This document shows, in pieces, positions 1 through 9,109 of a stretch of DNA of 56,254 nucleotides. This DNA comes from JBIKWM01 sp044356305 (GTDB lineage Bacteria; Bacteroidota; Bacteroidia; UBA10329). Numbering within the stretch: the first letter of the stretch is position 1; every line of letters starts with the position of its first letter. The position numbers and the translations under genes are program-made. Where the stretch lies: the NCBI GenBank assembly GCA_044356305.1, contig JBIKWM010000021.1, forward strand, positions 1-56,254, given 5' to 3'. The notes under the pieces are model-generated. The model was not told the origin of the DNA. It saw nothing but the letters and a program-made list of their open reading frames with translations, and did not search any database.

Positions 1-1650
1 GGTGATGGTGAATTCGGGGCGGAGTTCCCTGTCGGTCTTTTCAAGGTTGAACTCCCAGCGCAATGTGCCGGTGGCGGCATTGAGCACCGCACCGTCTGCA
101 CGGGTAAGGTCAACCCTTACTTCTTCCATGTGCGAGACAGGAATCTGATCATCAACCAACAAGCTGATTCTGCGGCCTGTGCGGTTGCTGATGGCGATGC
201 GGTTGGCGCGGGTCACCACGCGGTCGTGCGCCAAGGGCTTTCCCTTCGACTCATCTTTGAGGCGCTCCCACGTGGCCGTCACCCGCGGGTCGCGGCCCAG
301 GGCGAACTCCACGGTGTCAGTGTAGCTGTAAGGGTCGATGGATGTCTGCCCCACGTAAGTGCCATCGTAGTAGATGTTTGCCGTACCGGGCAGTAGGTCC
401 AGTTTCTGCCAGCCTGTGGTGCGGGCCACTATGTAACTCTCACGCTCAAGTTTTGGAACCAGGTAATGGAAATAGGCAGTGGGCAGTTCTTTGCTGCGCA
501 GAGCTATGGTGCGCGCCTGCCCATTAGCAATGATGGTGTATGGCATGGGCACTTCAAACTCCACGGTGGCGAACCGCTGTTGCGAGTTCACCAGTTCGCT
601 CGACATGATGGCGTCTGGCAAAGGTTGCTCAATGGCCTTGTAATCGTCCTCATAGCTCTCGGATCTGACACTCTCCATCACATCAACAGTCATCTCCTTG
701 GCCGCAGCCGGGGCAAATGCCCCAGCCATGGGCATTTTGACATGTTGGCGCTGCAGTATCCATGGGTTGAGGGCCGGCCGCACCGTGCCGCGCGATGGGT
801 CGGCTGTGCTGAGGGTGATGCGCACGTCCTTCCAGTCCTCGGCCGTGCTCTGTTGCACCTGAGCCTTGTACATGATCTGCAGCGGAGCATCGGGGCCATC
901 GGTGCGCAGATCGTACAAGGCGCTCCAACTGGCACCGGACACCATGTACGACAGGTCTATGCGTCCGGGCCCGGCCTTATCTGCACTCACCGTTACCACT
1001 ACCTGATGGTCGGGACCCTTCTCGGGCATTGGTCGCCCCCCGTTGTTGCCATAATTGATGAGCTGAGTGAGGCGATCATCCATCTGTCTCTTCCTCTCGG
1101 TGGCCTTGGCATGTTCGCGCTCTGCACGTATGTAGTTGCGGTCAATGTCGTTCATCTCCTGCCTGAAATACTTCATGAACTCAATGAACATGCGTAACGA
1201 GTCGCTCTTGCCCTCGCCTTTGGTCAGTTTGTTGCTGCGCAGCACATTGACCTCGGCCACCAGCGCATCCATCTCGGCCTTAAGGGTGCGGAGGCTCAGG
1301 TTCACATCGGCAATGGAGTCGCGCAGGGCATCAATTCTACGTTGCACCTCGTTCGGCAGTTTGCCAGCATCGCCCGGGGCAGGATATTCCACGTGGTGGC
1401 GCACATCGAGCACCACAAATTCGCCCTTGCCGCTCACCCGCAGACTCTGCGGGTCAATGTTGGGCGATAGGCCCGAGAAGACCACTTCAGTCAATCCGGT
1501 CTCCAGGTTGAAACTGGCCTTGCGAAACACCTGTGCACCCTGTTGGAAAACCGTGACGCGGTCTATCCGAGTATTCAGTTTCAGTTGGTGGTCATTGGCC
1601 TGGGCGCTCAGGCCTATGAACAGGGCGGATATTAAAACGATGGGTCGCAT
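1..1650 (-). CDS. MuiA-like DUF4139 protein, C-terminus cut by window edge
   Basis: Reading from the ATG at 1650 the frame stays open to base 1, so it has no stop inside the window. The first residues (MRPIVLISALFIGLSAQA) form a signal peptide. An N-terminal beta domain follows (RVTVFQQGAQVFRKA, VVFSGLSPNIDPQSLRV), typical of DUF4140, then a coiled-coil segment at about residues 110-205. The C-terminal half has the DUF4139 pattern: SYMVSGASWSALYDLR, then AQVQQSTAEDWKDVRITLST. The family is called mucoidy inhibitor MuiA-like; its biochemical role is unknown, and in Bacteroidota it is probably an exported envelope protein. The last visible residues (WEFNLEKTDRELRPEFTI) lie near the usual end of the family, so probably only a few residues are missing. 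Family assignment is firm; function is not. Confidence 0.85.
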   Translation of the reverse strand, partial: MRPIVLISALFIGLSAQANDHQLKLNTRIDRVTVFQQGAQVFRKASFNLETGLTEVVFSGLSPNIDPQSLRVSGKGEFVVLDVRHHVEYPAPGDAGKLPNEVQRRIDALRDSIADVNLSLRTLKAEMDALVAEVNVLRSNKLTKGEGKSDSLRMFIEFMKYFRQEMNDIDRNYIRAEREHAKATERKRQMDDRLTQLINYGNNGGRPMPEKGPDHQVVVTVSADKAGPGRIDLSYMVSGASWSALYDLRTDGPDAPLQIMYKAQVQQSTAEDWKDVRITLSTADPSRGTVRPALNPWILQRQHVKMPMAGAFAPAAAKEMTVDVMESVRSESYEDDYKAIEQPLPDAIMSSELVNSQQRFATVEFEVPMPYTIIANGQARTIALRSKELPTAYFHYLVPKLERESYIVARTTGWQKLDLLPGTANIYYDGTYVGQTSIDPYSYTDTVEFALGRDPRVTATWERLKDESKGKPLAHDRVVTRANRIAISNRTGRRISLLVDDQIPVSHMEEVRVDLTRADGAVLNAATGTLRWEFNLEKTDRELRPEFTIT

Positions 1651-1713
1651 GTATCGCTGGTTTTTATTCTGTAGGGATGGATGAGACTTGGCTATTAATT
1701 CCATAATCTCCTA

Positions 1714-3123
1714 TCACCCGTCCTGCCCGAGGCCAGGAGCGGGCCATGTAACCGGTGGACCGAACACAGGCCAATGCCCGGCACCGTTTCGCGCTGCGAA
1801 ATGAGGGTGCGCCAGTGCCTCCATCGGGCCGAGCACTGGGGCCACACAGGCATCGGCATTAGCCAGCAGGTTGAGCCAATGCCCGCGCGGGGCCGTGATC
1901 AGCAGAGCCTGTACATCATCCCGCAGGGCCATCTGATCCTTATCGAGTATTCGCGATGCCCATTCCGGTCGGCCCACAGATGTGCAGAACGCCTCCCAGA
2001 ACTTCGGCTCCAAGGCCCCAACGGCCAGGTGCAGCCCATCGGCACAGGAATAGATGCCATAGTTGGCCCTCGCCCCCGATAGGTCGGCCATGTACTGCCC
2101 TGTGGCCTGTTCCTCGGCCAGCCTCAGCGCCTGTAGGTGAAACATGGCATCGGTCATGGCCACATCAAGATGGCGGCCTTTGCCCGTGGTGCGTGCCTCG
2201 TGCAGTGCTGCGAGAACTGCCGCCACAGCCATGTGGGCCCCACCCGCCACATCAGCAGCCTGAAAGGCGGGCAGCACCGGGTGCCCATCGTTGCCCCGCA
2301 GGCCATCGAGCATGCCGGTCCAGGCCAAGTAGTTGATGTCGTGCCCGGCCACCTGGGCCAAGGGGCCGGTCTGGCCATAACCTGTTATGGAGCAGATGAT
2401 GATTCTCGGGTTGGCCGCCATCAGCACCTCGGGCCCGAGGCCTAGCGCCTGCATCACACCTGGGCGGAACTGCTCTATCACCACATCGGCTTCGCGGATA
2501 AGGGCAAGAAACCTCTCTCGGCCCTCAGCCGCGTTTAGGTCGATGGCCACCGAGCGCTTGCCCCGGTTCAGATAACCGTAATACACTGGAAGCCCGTCCT
2601 TGAAGGGTGGCAGGTTACGCACCGGGTCGGGCGAGGCGGGGTCCTCCACCTTCAGCACATCGGCACCCAAGTCGGCCATGAGCAGGGTGGCCATGGGCCC
2701 AGGCAGCAACCGCGAGAGGTCAATTACGCGCACATCCTTAAGTGGGCCTGTCTTAGGCGGTCTTGCCGCCACGGGTTTCTCTCGGTCCGGGGTGCGCTCG
2801 GGGTCATACCGCCTGAAGTACTTGGCAAACTGCATCATGGCCGCAATGCTGCTCACCTTCACCTTACCGGTCATGAGGGCCATCTGGGGGTTAAGAGTGC
2901 CGCTCTCCAGGGCCACGTAATGCTGCGCGGTGGTACGCACCACACATTCGGGTGTGCCGTGCAGACCGGGGGTTACGGTGCAGGCACCATTGCCTATGGC
3001 CACGGTGTACTGGGCAGCATCGGGCCCGCTCAGGTCAAAGTGCACGGTCATGCGCGCATCGCGGGCCTTCTCGGGTCTGAAGCGCGATGGAATGGATGCG
3101 AAGAGGTCGCTGGCGGTGGTCAT
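1714..3123 (-). CDS. SCP2 domain fused to family III CoA-transferase / alpha-methylacyl-CoA racemase-like enzyme
   Basis: 469 residues in two parts. Residues 1 to about 105 look like a sterol carrier protein 2 (SCP2) lipid-binding domain (MTVHFDLSGPDAAQYTV, ending in GKVKVSSIAAMMQFAKYF). From about residue 128 the protein is a CaiB/BaiF family III CoA-transferase: VRVIDLSRLLPGPMAT, LGADVLKVEDP, NRGKRSVAIDL. The segment AGHDINYLAWTGML matches alpha-methylacyl-CoA racemases, including the His of their His/Asp pair, and the Asp of AADVAGGAH sits where the catalytic Asp is found. The likely substrate is a branched or sterol-type acyl-CoA, with the SCP2 part holding the lipid; that is inference. 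It could be a transferase rather than a racemase. The start is an ATG, and the gene reads in the same direction as its neighbours. Confidence 0.85.
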   Translation of the reverse strand: MTTASDLFASIPSRFRPEKARDARMTVHFDLSGPDAAQYTVAIGNGACTVTPGLHGTPECVVRTTAQHYVALESGTLNPQMALMTGKVKVSSIAAMMQFAKYFRRYDPERTPDREKPVAARPPKTGPLKDVRVIDLSRLLPGPMATLLMADLGADVLKVEDPASPDPVRNLPPFKDGLPVYYGYLNRGKRSVAIDLNAAEGRERFLALIREADVVIEQFRPGVMQALGLGPEVLMAANPRIIICSITGYGQTGPLAQVAGHDINYLAWTGMLDGLRGNDGHPVLPAFQAADVAGGAHMAVAAVLAALHEARTTGKGRHLDVAMTDAMFHLQALRLAEEQATGQYMADLSGARANYGIYSCADGLHLAVGALEPKFWEAFCTSVGRPEWASRILDKDQMALRDDVQALLITAPRGHWLNLLANADACVAPVLGPMEALAHPHFAARNGAGHWPVFGPPVTWPAPGLGQDG

Positions 3124-3263
3124 TAATACGCCTGATAATCAGTCAAAGGTCTGAAACATCAGGGTATCGAGTCTCTTCGATTCTGAGATTCAACCGAAGG
3201 GCACGGTCTATTGATTCTCAAAACCTTGAAACCGTAAATTCCTCCCTGAAACAGAAAAAATGT

Positions 3264-4952
3264 TCACTTATACTGCCTTCTCCTGATGATGGAGTATAGC
3301 AGCAGCACAAGGAAGATGCCGGCACCCCAGAGGCCATAGACGCTGATCATGGGCACACCATGGTAGCGGGGCATGTCGGTGCCCCACGGGGCAATCATGC
3401 TCAGGGCCGATGCGATGAATAGGGCCGATGAGACAATGGTCAGGGCCAGACGGTTGGTGATGCTGTCCCACTTCTTGAGCATGTAGCCGTAGCCCTGAAG
3501 CTCGACCTCAAAGTGCAGTTTGCCGCTCTTGGTCTTGAACAGGATCTCCCTTACATCGCGGGGGAAATTGTTCATGAACTGCTCGACCTGACTGAAGCGG
3601 TCGCTCACATCGGCCCAGAGGTTCTTGGGGCTTAGGCGGTCCTGCATGAGTTTCAGGCCGTAGGGCTTGATGAACTCATAGGTGTTGAAGGTGGGGTGTA
3701 TCGTCTTGCCGATGCCTTCCAGAATGGCGAAGGCGCGGAACACCAGGAAAATACCGCCCGGTACGCGAATCTGGTAGTCGTACATCACCTTCTGCAGCCG
3801 GTTCACCACATCGGCTATGCTGCTCTCATCGACACTGAGCGAGCTGAAGTCCTCGATGATCTCGTTGAGGTCGTACTCCAGGGCCCGCATGTCCTCAATG
3901 TTGTCCTCAATGGCCAGGGCCTTCATGTTCTGGGCCATCTTGCGCGGATTGCGCTCGCTCATGCCAATGAATATACCGGCAAAGGCGAACTTGTCCTTGG
4001 GCATCATGGTGCCCACCATGCCAAAATCGAGCAGGCAGATGACCCCGTCCTTGCGCACCAGCACGTTGCCGGGATGCGGATCGGCATGGAATATACCGAA
4101 CTCAAATATCTGGGTCAGGTAAATGTTCATGCCGTTCTCGGCCACCTTGCGGGGGTCGAGGCCCCAGGCGCGCATCTGAGGCACATCGCTGATCTTGCAT
4201 CCGCTGGCAAACTCCATCACCAGCACATTCTCGGTGCTATAGTTGCGGAAAACCTTGGGGATGTAGAAGTTGCGGTAGCTCTTGTACAGCTCGCGGAAGC
4301 GCTCTATGTTGCGGGCCTCGTTGCGGTAGTCGAGCTCTTTCTGCATGCTCCGCTCAAACGAGCGCACCAGGTCGGGCGCGTTCATCACGCCCTGTTTGCG
4401 CAGGTAGCGGTCGGCCCTGCCCACGGCATCGCGCAATATGGCAAGGTCGCGTTCCACAAGGTCCTTCACCTCGGGGCGCTGGATCTTGACCACCACCTCC
4501 TGCCCGCCCTTGAGTGTGGCACGGTGCACCTGCCCTATGCTGGCCGATGCGAGGGGTCGCTCGTTGAAATCCTCAAAGATCTGGTCCAGGGGCCTGCCCG
4601 CCTCGCGCTCAATGATCTCGCGGGCCACCTCGAAAGGGAACGGGGCCACGCGGTCCTGCAGCTTCTCGAGCTCCTCGATGAGGGGTGCCGGCAGCATGTC
4701 GGGCCGGTTGCTCATCACCTGCGCCAGCTTGACGAAGGTGGGCCCCAGCTCCTCGCACACCAGCCTGATGCGTTCCCAGCGCGAGTATTCCAGTTTGGGC
4801 CGTTCGGCCCTTATCCAGCTCAGGCGGGTGCTCTCGGGCACAAAATTGCGCAGGGTGCTGTTGGCCACCACGTCCTCAAACCCGTACTTGACCAGCACCC
4901 CGATGATTTCGCGGATGCGGCCCAGATGCCGTATGGTAGTGCCGAGGCTCAT
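3264..4952 (-). CDS. ABC1/UbiB (AarF) family atypical kinase-like membrane protein
   Basis: 562 residues from the ATG at 4952. The frame stays open up to 5015, but homologues usually begin as here with MSLGTTIRHLGRIREI, so the inner start was chosen. Family motifs occur in order: FVKLAQVMSNRPDMLP (the KxGQ-type motif, with Ala for Gly), ASIGQVHRATLKGGQEVVVK (ATP-loop strand and Lys), HADPHPGNVLV (catalytic loop) and LLDFGMVG (metal-binding DFG). Two hydrophobic helices at the C-terminus (LALTIVSSALFIASALSMIA and the segment from GLWGAGIFLVLL) anchor it in the membrane. Relatives act on isoprenoid-quinone biosynthesis or lipid homeostasis; here quinone metabolism is only a guess. A divergent gene starts at 5124. 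Confidence 0.9.
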   Translation of the reverse strand: MSLGTTIRHLGRIREIIGVLVKYGFEDVVANSTLRNFVPESTRLSWIRAERPKLEYSRWERIRLVCEELGPTFVKLAQVMSNRPDMLPAPLIEELEKLQDRVAPFPFEVAREIIEREAGRPLDQIFEDFNERPLASASIGQVHRATLKGGQEVVVKIQRPEVKDLVERDLAILRDAVGRADRYLRKQGVMNAPDLVRSFERSMQKELDYRNEARNIERFRELYKSYRNFYIPKVFRNYSTENVLVMEFASGCKISDVPQMRAWGLDPRKVAENGMNIYLTQIFEFGIFHADPHPGNVLVRKDGVICLLDFGMVGTMMPKDKFAFAGIFIGMSERNPRKMAQNMKALAIEDNIEDMRALEYDLNEIIEDFSSLSVDESSIADVVNRLQKVMYDYQIRVPGGIFLVFRAFAILEGIGKTIHPTFNTYEFIKPYGLKLMQDRLSPKNLWADVSDRFSQVEQFMNNFPRDVREILFKTKSGKLHFEVELQGYGYMLKKWDSITNRLALTIVSSALFIASALSMIAPWGTDMPRYHGVPMISVYGLWGAGIFLVLLLYSIIRRRQYK

Positions 4953-5123
4953 TTTCGAAGCGGTTCGCGAAGGTACCTCAAATGGCGATGGCGCGCCTTT
5001 GCCCATTGGTTTCACATCTGAGCCGCTGACTATCTCATTCTATACAAAGGCAATCATCTACGTAACCAAGGCCATATAGTCTGCGAAAAAGGCCGCACTT
5101 CAGTTCCACCTGAACACCCGGAT

Positions 5124-6323
5124 TTGACCTTTACCAGTTACCTGCGTCTGCTGGCCACGGCAGTCGTCTTTCTGTTCCAACTGCCCGTCAGCGAGGCCCA
5201 ATTGCGGCCCACGGTGACAGTCGACCGCTCGTTCATACACGATGGTCAAGGCCGTGGAGGATTTCAGGGAGCCGACAACATCATCTATTCAGCACTGAAC
5301 ATGGGCAAGGGCCGGGTGCTGTTCGGTGGTGGATTTACCAATTACAATGGCGTGGAGGTGCACAGGTTAGGGCTTTTGCTGGACGATGGCACCGTTGACC
5401 CCACCTTCAGGCCGGGCAGCGGGGCCGATGCCGAGATCTTTGTCACCGCCCTCCAGATGGACGGCCGAATTCTGGTTGCCGGAAATTTTGAACGGTACGA
5501 TGGGGTGAAGAACGGCCGCATAGCGCGGCTGATGCCTGACGGAAGCCTCGACAAGACCTTCAGGGCCCCAACGGGCGCCAACGGTTCGATGTTCGCCATG
5601 GTGCAGCAGGCCGATGGGCGCATCATCATAGCAGGCGATTTTCAGGAGTTTGATGGGCACGATGCGGTGCGCATAGCCCGATTGAACACAGACGGATCGC
5701 TAGACACCACCTTCCACACCGGCAGAGGTTTTAACCTGCCCGTTTTCTCGGTGGATATTGACGGTGAGGGCCGGATACTGTGCGGGGGCGAATTCACCAC
5801 CTACGATGGCAGACCCAAGCGCAGAGTGACCCGGCTCATGCCCGATGGCCGCCCCGATGGCACATTCAATTCAGGGTCGGGCACCAACTACGATGTGTTC
5901 ACTGTGAATGCCCAGAGCAACGGCACCATCATGCTCTGTGGCGATTTCAGCAGCTACAACGGCACCTCGCGCAACGGGGTGGCCCGGCTGATGGACGATG
6001 GCACCCTCGATGCCAGTTTCAATCCGGGCCGGGGCACCGACTTCGAAGTGCACAGCTGCGTGACGCAGGACGATGGGCAGATCATCATCTGGGGCGATTT
6101 CACCAAATATGACGGGGTGCCCATCACACGAATAGCCCGAATCAATCATGATGGGTCGTTGGATGTGAGATTCAATCCCGGAAAGGGCACCGACAACCTG
6201 ATCTGGACTGCGCTGATCCAGGACGATGGCCGGGTGGTGATAGCAGGCGAGTTTCAGGAATTTGACGGCATTCCGCACGGTTTCATGGCGCGGCTGAGGG
6301 TACAGACCACCGCCACGTTCTGA
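5124..6323 (+). CDS. Secreted delta-60 repeat protein
   Basis: 399 residues, starting at a TTG (no in-frame ATG precedes the signal peptide LLATAVVFLFQLPVSEA). After cleavage nearly the whole protein consists of seven tandem repeats of about 51 residues with the pattern GRILVAGNFERYDG, RIARLMPDGSLD and TFxxGxG. This is the delta-60 repeat family, thought to form a beta-propeller-like fold. No T9SS C-terminal sorting domain follows; the protein stops right after the last repeat (MARLRVQTTATF). It may be secreted to the periplasm or outside by another route, or it may have lost its tail. Ligand and function are unknown. It is transcribed divergently from the UbiB-like gene. Confidence 0.85.
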   Translation: MTFTSYLRLLATAVVFLFQLPVSEAQLRPTVTVDRSFIHDGQGRGGFQGADNIIYSALNMGKGRVLFGGGFTNYNGVEVHRLGLLLDDGTVDPTFRPGSGADAEIFVTALQMDGRILVAGNFERYDGVKNGRIARLMPDGSLDKTFRAPTGANGSMFAMVQQADGRIIIAGDFQEFDGHDAVRIARLNTDGSLDTTFHTGRGFNLPVFSVDIDGEGRILCGGEFTTYDGRPKRRVTRLMPDGRPDGTFNSGSGTNYDVFTVNAQSNGTIMLCGDFSSYNGTSRNGVARLMDDGTLDASFNPGRGTDFEVHSCVTQDDGQIIIWGDFTKYDGVPITRIARINHDGSLDVRFNPGKGTDNLIWTALIQDDGRVVIAGEFQEFDGIPHGFMARLRVQTTATF

Positions 6324-6666
6324 TCACATTTTATTCATTCACCAAAGGGGGAAGGAAAGTGATTCCCCGCAATTATTCCTGTTACCCTTGAACTCGCGTG
6401 GGAGTATCCCTTTTCATCCTTTTGTCTTGATACAAAAGGATCAAAAAATCAAGGCTGGTGGACATTTCCCTGCGAAACTCGGGGATGGTCGCTTTCCGCG
6501 CGTTCCGGGCCGTTCGGAATACCTCACTCTACGGAACGCTTCCTCGGGCCTGCGCACGCTCCCTTACCCCGGTTTCGCAACAGGAAATGTCCAAGGCCGC
6601 CCAACGAACTGCTCCAACATCACCATCAAATGAAATAGCCCTACGGGTAAGACTGCGGGAAATCAC
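6324..6666. other. Intergenic stretch with a dispersed-type hairpin
   Basis: No coding frame is convincing here. A perfect inverted repeat, CCTTTTGT (6418-6425) and ACAAAAGG (6432-6439) around a six-base loop, is followed by GATCAAAAAATCAAGGC. Similar hairpin blocks are, from memory, scattered between genes in many Bacteroidota genomes, so this is probably a dispersed repeat rather than a gene. It could also act as a weak terminator for the upstream plus-strand gene, but no T-run follows it. The overlapping short frames (6388-6633 and others) have no recognisable protein signature. Confidence 0.45.
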
Positions 6667-6700
6667 AAAAAAGAAAGGCCCCGCCATTGGGGGCGGGGCC
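6667..6700 (-). terminator. Rho-independent terminator of the phasin-like gene
   Basis: Nine-base perfect stem GGCCCCGCC (6677-6685) with GGCGGGGCC (6692-6700) and a six-base loop. On the minus strand it is followed by TTTCTTTTTTGTG. It lies about 60 bases past the stop of the minus-strand phasin-like gene. Confidence 0.8.
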
Positions 6701-6759
6701 TGAGGCTGTGACCGTGGCGGTGGCGCGTCATCACCCCACCGGCACGGGGTCAATCACGG

Positions 6760-7086
6760 TCACTTTGCTGCAGCGGCAGCAGGCTTGGCGGCCTTCTTGC
6801 CCACTTTGCTCTCGAGGTCGGCCACTTTCTGCTTCAGTTCGGCCAGTACTTCCTCATCGCTCTTCTTGGTGATGCCCACTTTCTCTTTCACCTCGTTGAA
6901 CTTGGCTTCGAACTCCTGCTTGCGGGCCTCTGTCTTCTCAAACAGTTCGTCCACCATTTTCTTGCCCTCTACCTCGCTGATCTTGCCTTTGGCGATCAGG
7001 TCCTTCACAGAGGCCTCGAACTTGGTCGATACCTCAGCGGCCAGGTCAACACCAGCGTACAGGAAGTTTTTCAGTTGCTTTTCCAT
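6760..7086 (-). CDS. Phasin-family-like small coiled-coil protein
   Basis: 108 residues from the ATG at 7086; the longer open frame up to 7197 has an unlikely leader. The N-terminus (MEKQLKNFLYAGVDLAAEV) is amphipathic. The middle is a charged helical, coiled-coil-prone region (VEGKKMVDELFEKTEARKQE, KVADLESKVGKK), and the tail is Lys/Ala-rich (AAKPAAAAAK). This matches small phasin-like proteins of the PhaF/PhaI type, which coat polyhydroxyalkanoate granules, some with DNA-binding Lys/Ala tails. No PHA synthase is in the window, so a granule role is not shown; a general stress or nucleoid role is possible. A terminator follows it and a clear gap precedes it, so it is probably a single-gene unit. 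Confidence 0.7.
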   Translation of the reverse strand: MEKQLKNFLYAGVDLAAEVSTKFEASVKDLIAKGKISEVEGKKMVDELFEKTEARKQEFEAKFNEVKEKVGITKKSDEEVLAELKQKVADLESKVGKKAAKPAAAAAK

Positions 7087-7354
7087 TTTGATTGAGATTG
7101 ATTGGTTAGTGATGTGTGTTCGTTGTGTCAGTGTCCGTTCGTTCGGACACAGGCCCCCAGTCAATTTCCGTGCGCCAAACCCATCCGCACATCCCAAAAA
7201 ATATTCGAAATCAAATTTTATCAGCTCATTATCAACGATATAAATTTATTTCCATGCCCTTTGGCACGCTTGCAGGCCACTGCAATGGCCTACTGACACA
7301 CCTGACACACCCGAGCCTGACGGCTTATGGAACACACAGTTTGTCAGGTGTGGC
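7087..7354. other. Intergenic region upstream of the phasin-like gene
   Basis: No gene seen. An AT-rich patch at about 7195-7255 stands out from the GC-rich surroundings and probably holds the promoter of the minus-strand phasin-like gene. No perfect TAnnTTTG box at the usual spacing could be assigned. Confidence 0.4.
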
Positions 7355-7356
7355 AG

Positions 7357-7392
7357 AAAAACAGCGGGGCCGGACTTTGCAGCCCGGCCCCG
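7357..7392 (-). terminator. Rho-independent terminator of the subtilase gene
   Basis: Nine-base perfect stem CGGGGCCGG (7365-7373) with CCGGCCCCG (7384-7392), loop of ten bases, followed on the minus strand by CTGTTTTTCTG. It starts 25 bases after the stop of the S8 peptidase gene. Confidence 0.8.
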
Positions 7393-7416
7393 TTATGATC
7401 GATCAAGAAATAAGGA

Positions 7417-9009
7417 TCAATAGGCCATGGCCTTTTTCATGGCCTCGTAGGCATTGACCACTCCACCCGTGCGGCTCAAATTCTTGAACGGTACAAGCTT
7501 GTCCTCGGTGCCGGGCAGGGTCACCTTCAGTTTGGGGTACTTCACGCTGCTGTTGAGGATGATCTCCTTGAGCTGTGCTGCAGTGAGGTTGGGGAAATAC
7601 GACAGCACCAACGCAGCGATGCCCGTGGTGACCGGGGCGGCCATGCTGGTGCCGCTCTCGTGCTCGTAGGTATTGGCGGGTTTGAGGCTGTAGATCTGCA
7701 CACCGGGGGCAAACACATCAACGGTCTTTTTGCCGTAGTTGCTGAAGCTGCCCACAAAGTCGGCACTGCCGGTGCCGCTGCTGGCACCGATTGTGAGCCA
7801 GGTGCTGCACGGGGCCTTCTGGAAGCTGTAGTAAGGGTGCGGGTAGTTCATGGCCTTGTCGAGGTTCTCGCTGTCGTTGCCGGCCGCATGTATCATCAGC
7901 ACGCCCTTCTGCTCGGCATAGCGTATGGCCTCGTGCACCTTGTCGGGGTGGGCGCTGTAGCTCTTGCCGAAACTCATGTTGATGATGCGCGCCCCGTTGT
8001 CGGCCGCATAGCGAATGGCCCCGGCAATGTCCTTGTCAAACTCATCGCCATTGGGAACGGCACGGATGGCCATGATCTCCACATTGTTGGCAATGCCCTC
8101 AATGCCCAGCCTGTTGCCACGCATGGCGCCCACAATACCGGCCACGTGGGTGCCGTGGTCGGCCTGAGGTGCCGCCACGTTGCCGTTGCCATAGCGGAAA
8201 CCGCTGAAATCATCGGTGTCATCGCCCAATATGGCGCGGTCAACAAACTCGGGGTTGTAGTTGTATTTGAGCTTGCCCTCCAGATAGTCCATGTACTTCT
8301 TCAGGTTGGCCTTGGTGAGGTCCTGCCCGAGCATCTGGAGCATGAAGGCCTGCATCTGCTGCACCTTCTTGTCATCGCTCTTCACCGCGGCCACCTGCTC
8401 GGCCGTGTAGCTGTCTCCGAACATGGACACGAACACGCTGTCGGCCTTGGCATAGAACACCGACAGGCCCGTGAGCTGCATCATCTCGCCATTGGCCTCG
8501 GTGAGCTCCTTCTGGATCTTGGCCTCCATCTCCTTGAACTTCTTCCAGTCGGCCTGGCGCTCCTTGGGCACACTCTTCAGGTCGGCATACTGGCCCATCT
8601 GCGGAGCCAACTTGCGGAAAAGGCGTGTCAGCTCCAGGTTGGCGTGCTCCAGGTTGGTGCCATCGGCCCTGCCCATGAAATTCCAGCCGTTCAGGTCGTC
8701 CACGTAGCCGTTGCCGTCATCGTCCTTGCCGTTGCCCGCCACTTCCTTGGCATTGACCCAGACATTGCCTTTCAGGTCCTCGTGATTGACATCAATGCCA
8801 CTGTCAATGATGGCCACCCGCACCTTGGCGGGCTTGCGGTCCTTCACCAGGTCGAGGGCCTTTTGCAGGCTTATGCCGTGGTGGCCGTGGGTCTGGGCAT
8901 CGCGCAGGTGCCAGTCATCGAGGGTGTCGGGGCCCGGGCCGGTAAAGGCCAGGGAGAGCATGGGCATGGCCGCCAGGACCAGCGCAACGCGGATAGGGCG
9001 TAGGTTCAT
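7417..9009 (-). CDS. Secreted subtilisin-like serine peptidase (S8)
   Basis: 530 residues with an N-terminal signal peptide (VALVLAAMPMLSLAFT). The catalytic triad motifs are all present: Asp69 in VAIIDSGIDVNHEDL, His in DHGTHVAGIVGA (about residue 285) and Ser in SGTSMAAPVTTGIAALV (about residue 460). About 190 residues lie between the Asp and His motifs, many more than in a minimal subtilisin; this insert is helical and charged (QADWKKFKEMEAKIQKE). No T9SS sorting tail is present: the protein ends shortly after the catalytic domain with a short helix. It probably works in the periplasm or outside the cell. A TAnnTTTG box lies just upstream and a terminator just downstream, so it is a single-gene unit. 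Confidence 0.92.
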   Translation of the reverse strand: MNLRPIRVALVLAAMPMLSLAFTGPGPDTLDDWHLRDAQTHGHHGISLQKALDLVKDRKPAKVRVAIIDSGIDVNHEDLKGNVWVNAKEVAGNGKDDDGNGYVDDLNGWNFMGRADGTNLEHANLELTRLFRKLAPQMGQYADLKSVPKERQADWKKFKEMEAKIQKELTEANGEMMQLTGLSVFYAKADSVFVSMFGDSYTAEQVAAVKSDDKKVQQMQAFMLQMLGQDLTKANLKKYMDYLEGKLKYNYNPEFVDRAILGDDTDDFSGFRYGNGNVAAPQADHGTHVAGIVGAMRGNRLGIEGIANNVEIMAIRAVPNGDEFDKDIAGAIRYAADNGARIINMSFGKSYSAHPDKVHEAIRYAEQKGVLMIHAAGNDSENLDKAMNYPHPYYSFQKAPCSTWLTIGASSGTGSADFVGSFSNYGKKTVDVFAPGVQIYSLKPANTYEHESGTSMAAPVTTGIAALVLSYFPNLTAAQLKEIILNSSVKYPKLKVTLPGTEDKLVPFKNLSRTGGVVNAYEAMKKAMAY

Positions 9010-9031
9010 CTGTGCTTTTCTATAGGGGTGC

Positions 9032-9039
9032 CAAAGCTA
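9032..9039 (-). promoter_or_regulatory. Bacteroidota -7 box of the subtilase gene
   Basis: TAGCTTTG on the minus strand fits the Bacteroidota -7 consensus TAnnTTTG and lies about 22 bases before the ATG at 9009. No clear -33 TTTG is seen. Confidence 0.5.
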
Positions 9040-9109
9040 ACCAGCCCACACAGGGTGGTGGCAGGTGTTTTTGTCAATGTATGTGAATGTCAGGAAGTAG
9101 AGACCGCCC

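Noticed and set aside
466..1684. Long plus-strand open frames over the left edge
   Set aside because: They are shadows of the minus-strand MuiA-like gene, which has clear family motifs and a signal peptide.
3696..5021. 441-codon plus-strand open frame opposite the UbiB-like gene
   Set aside because: His/Leu/Ala-rich shadow with no motif; the minus strand has all UbiB family motifs.
6760..7086. Proof of polyhydroxyalkanoate metabolism from the phasin-like protein, CoA-transferase and racemase
   Set aside because: No PHA synthase or reductase in the window; each of these genes has other common roles.
7660..9003. 447-codon plus-strand open frame opposite the subtilase
   Set aside because: GC-rich antisense shadow; the subtilase has a complete catalytic triad.
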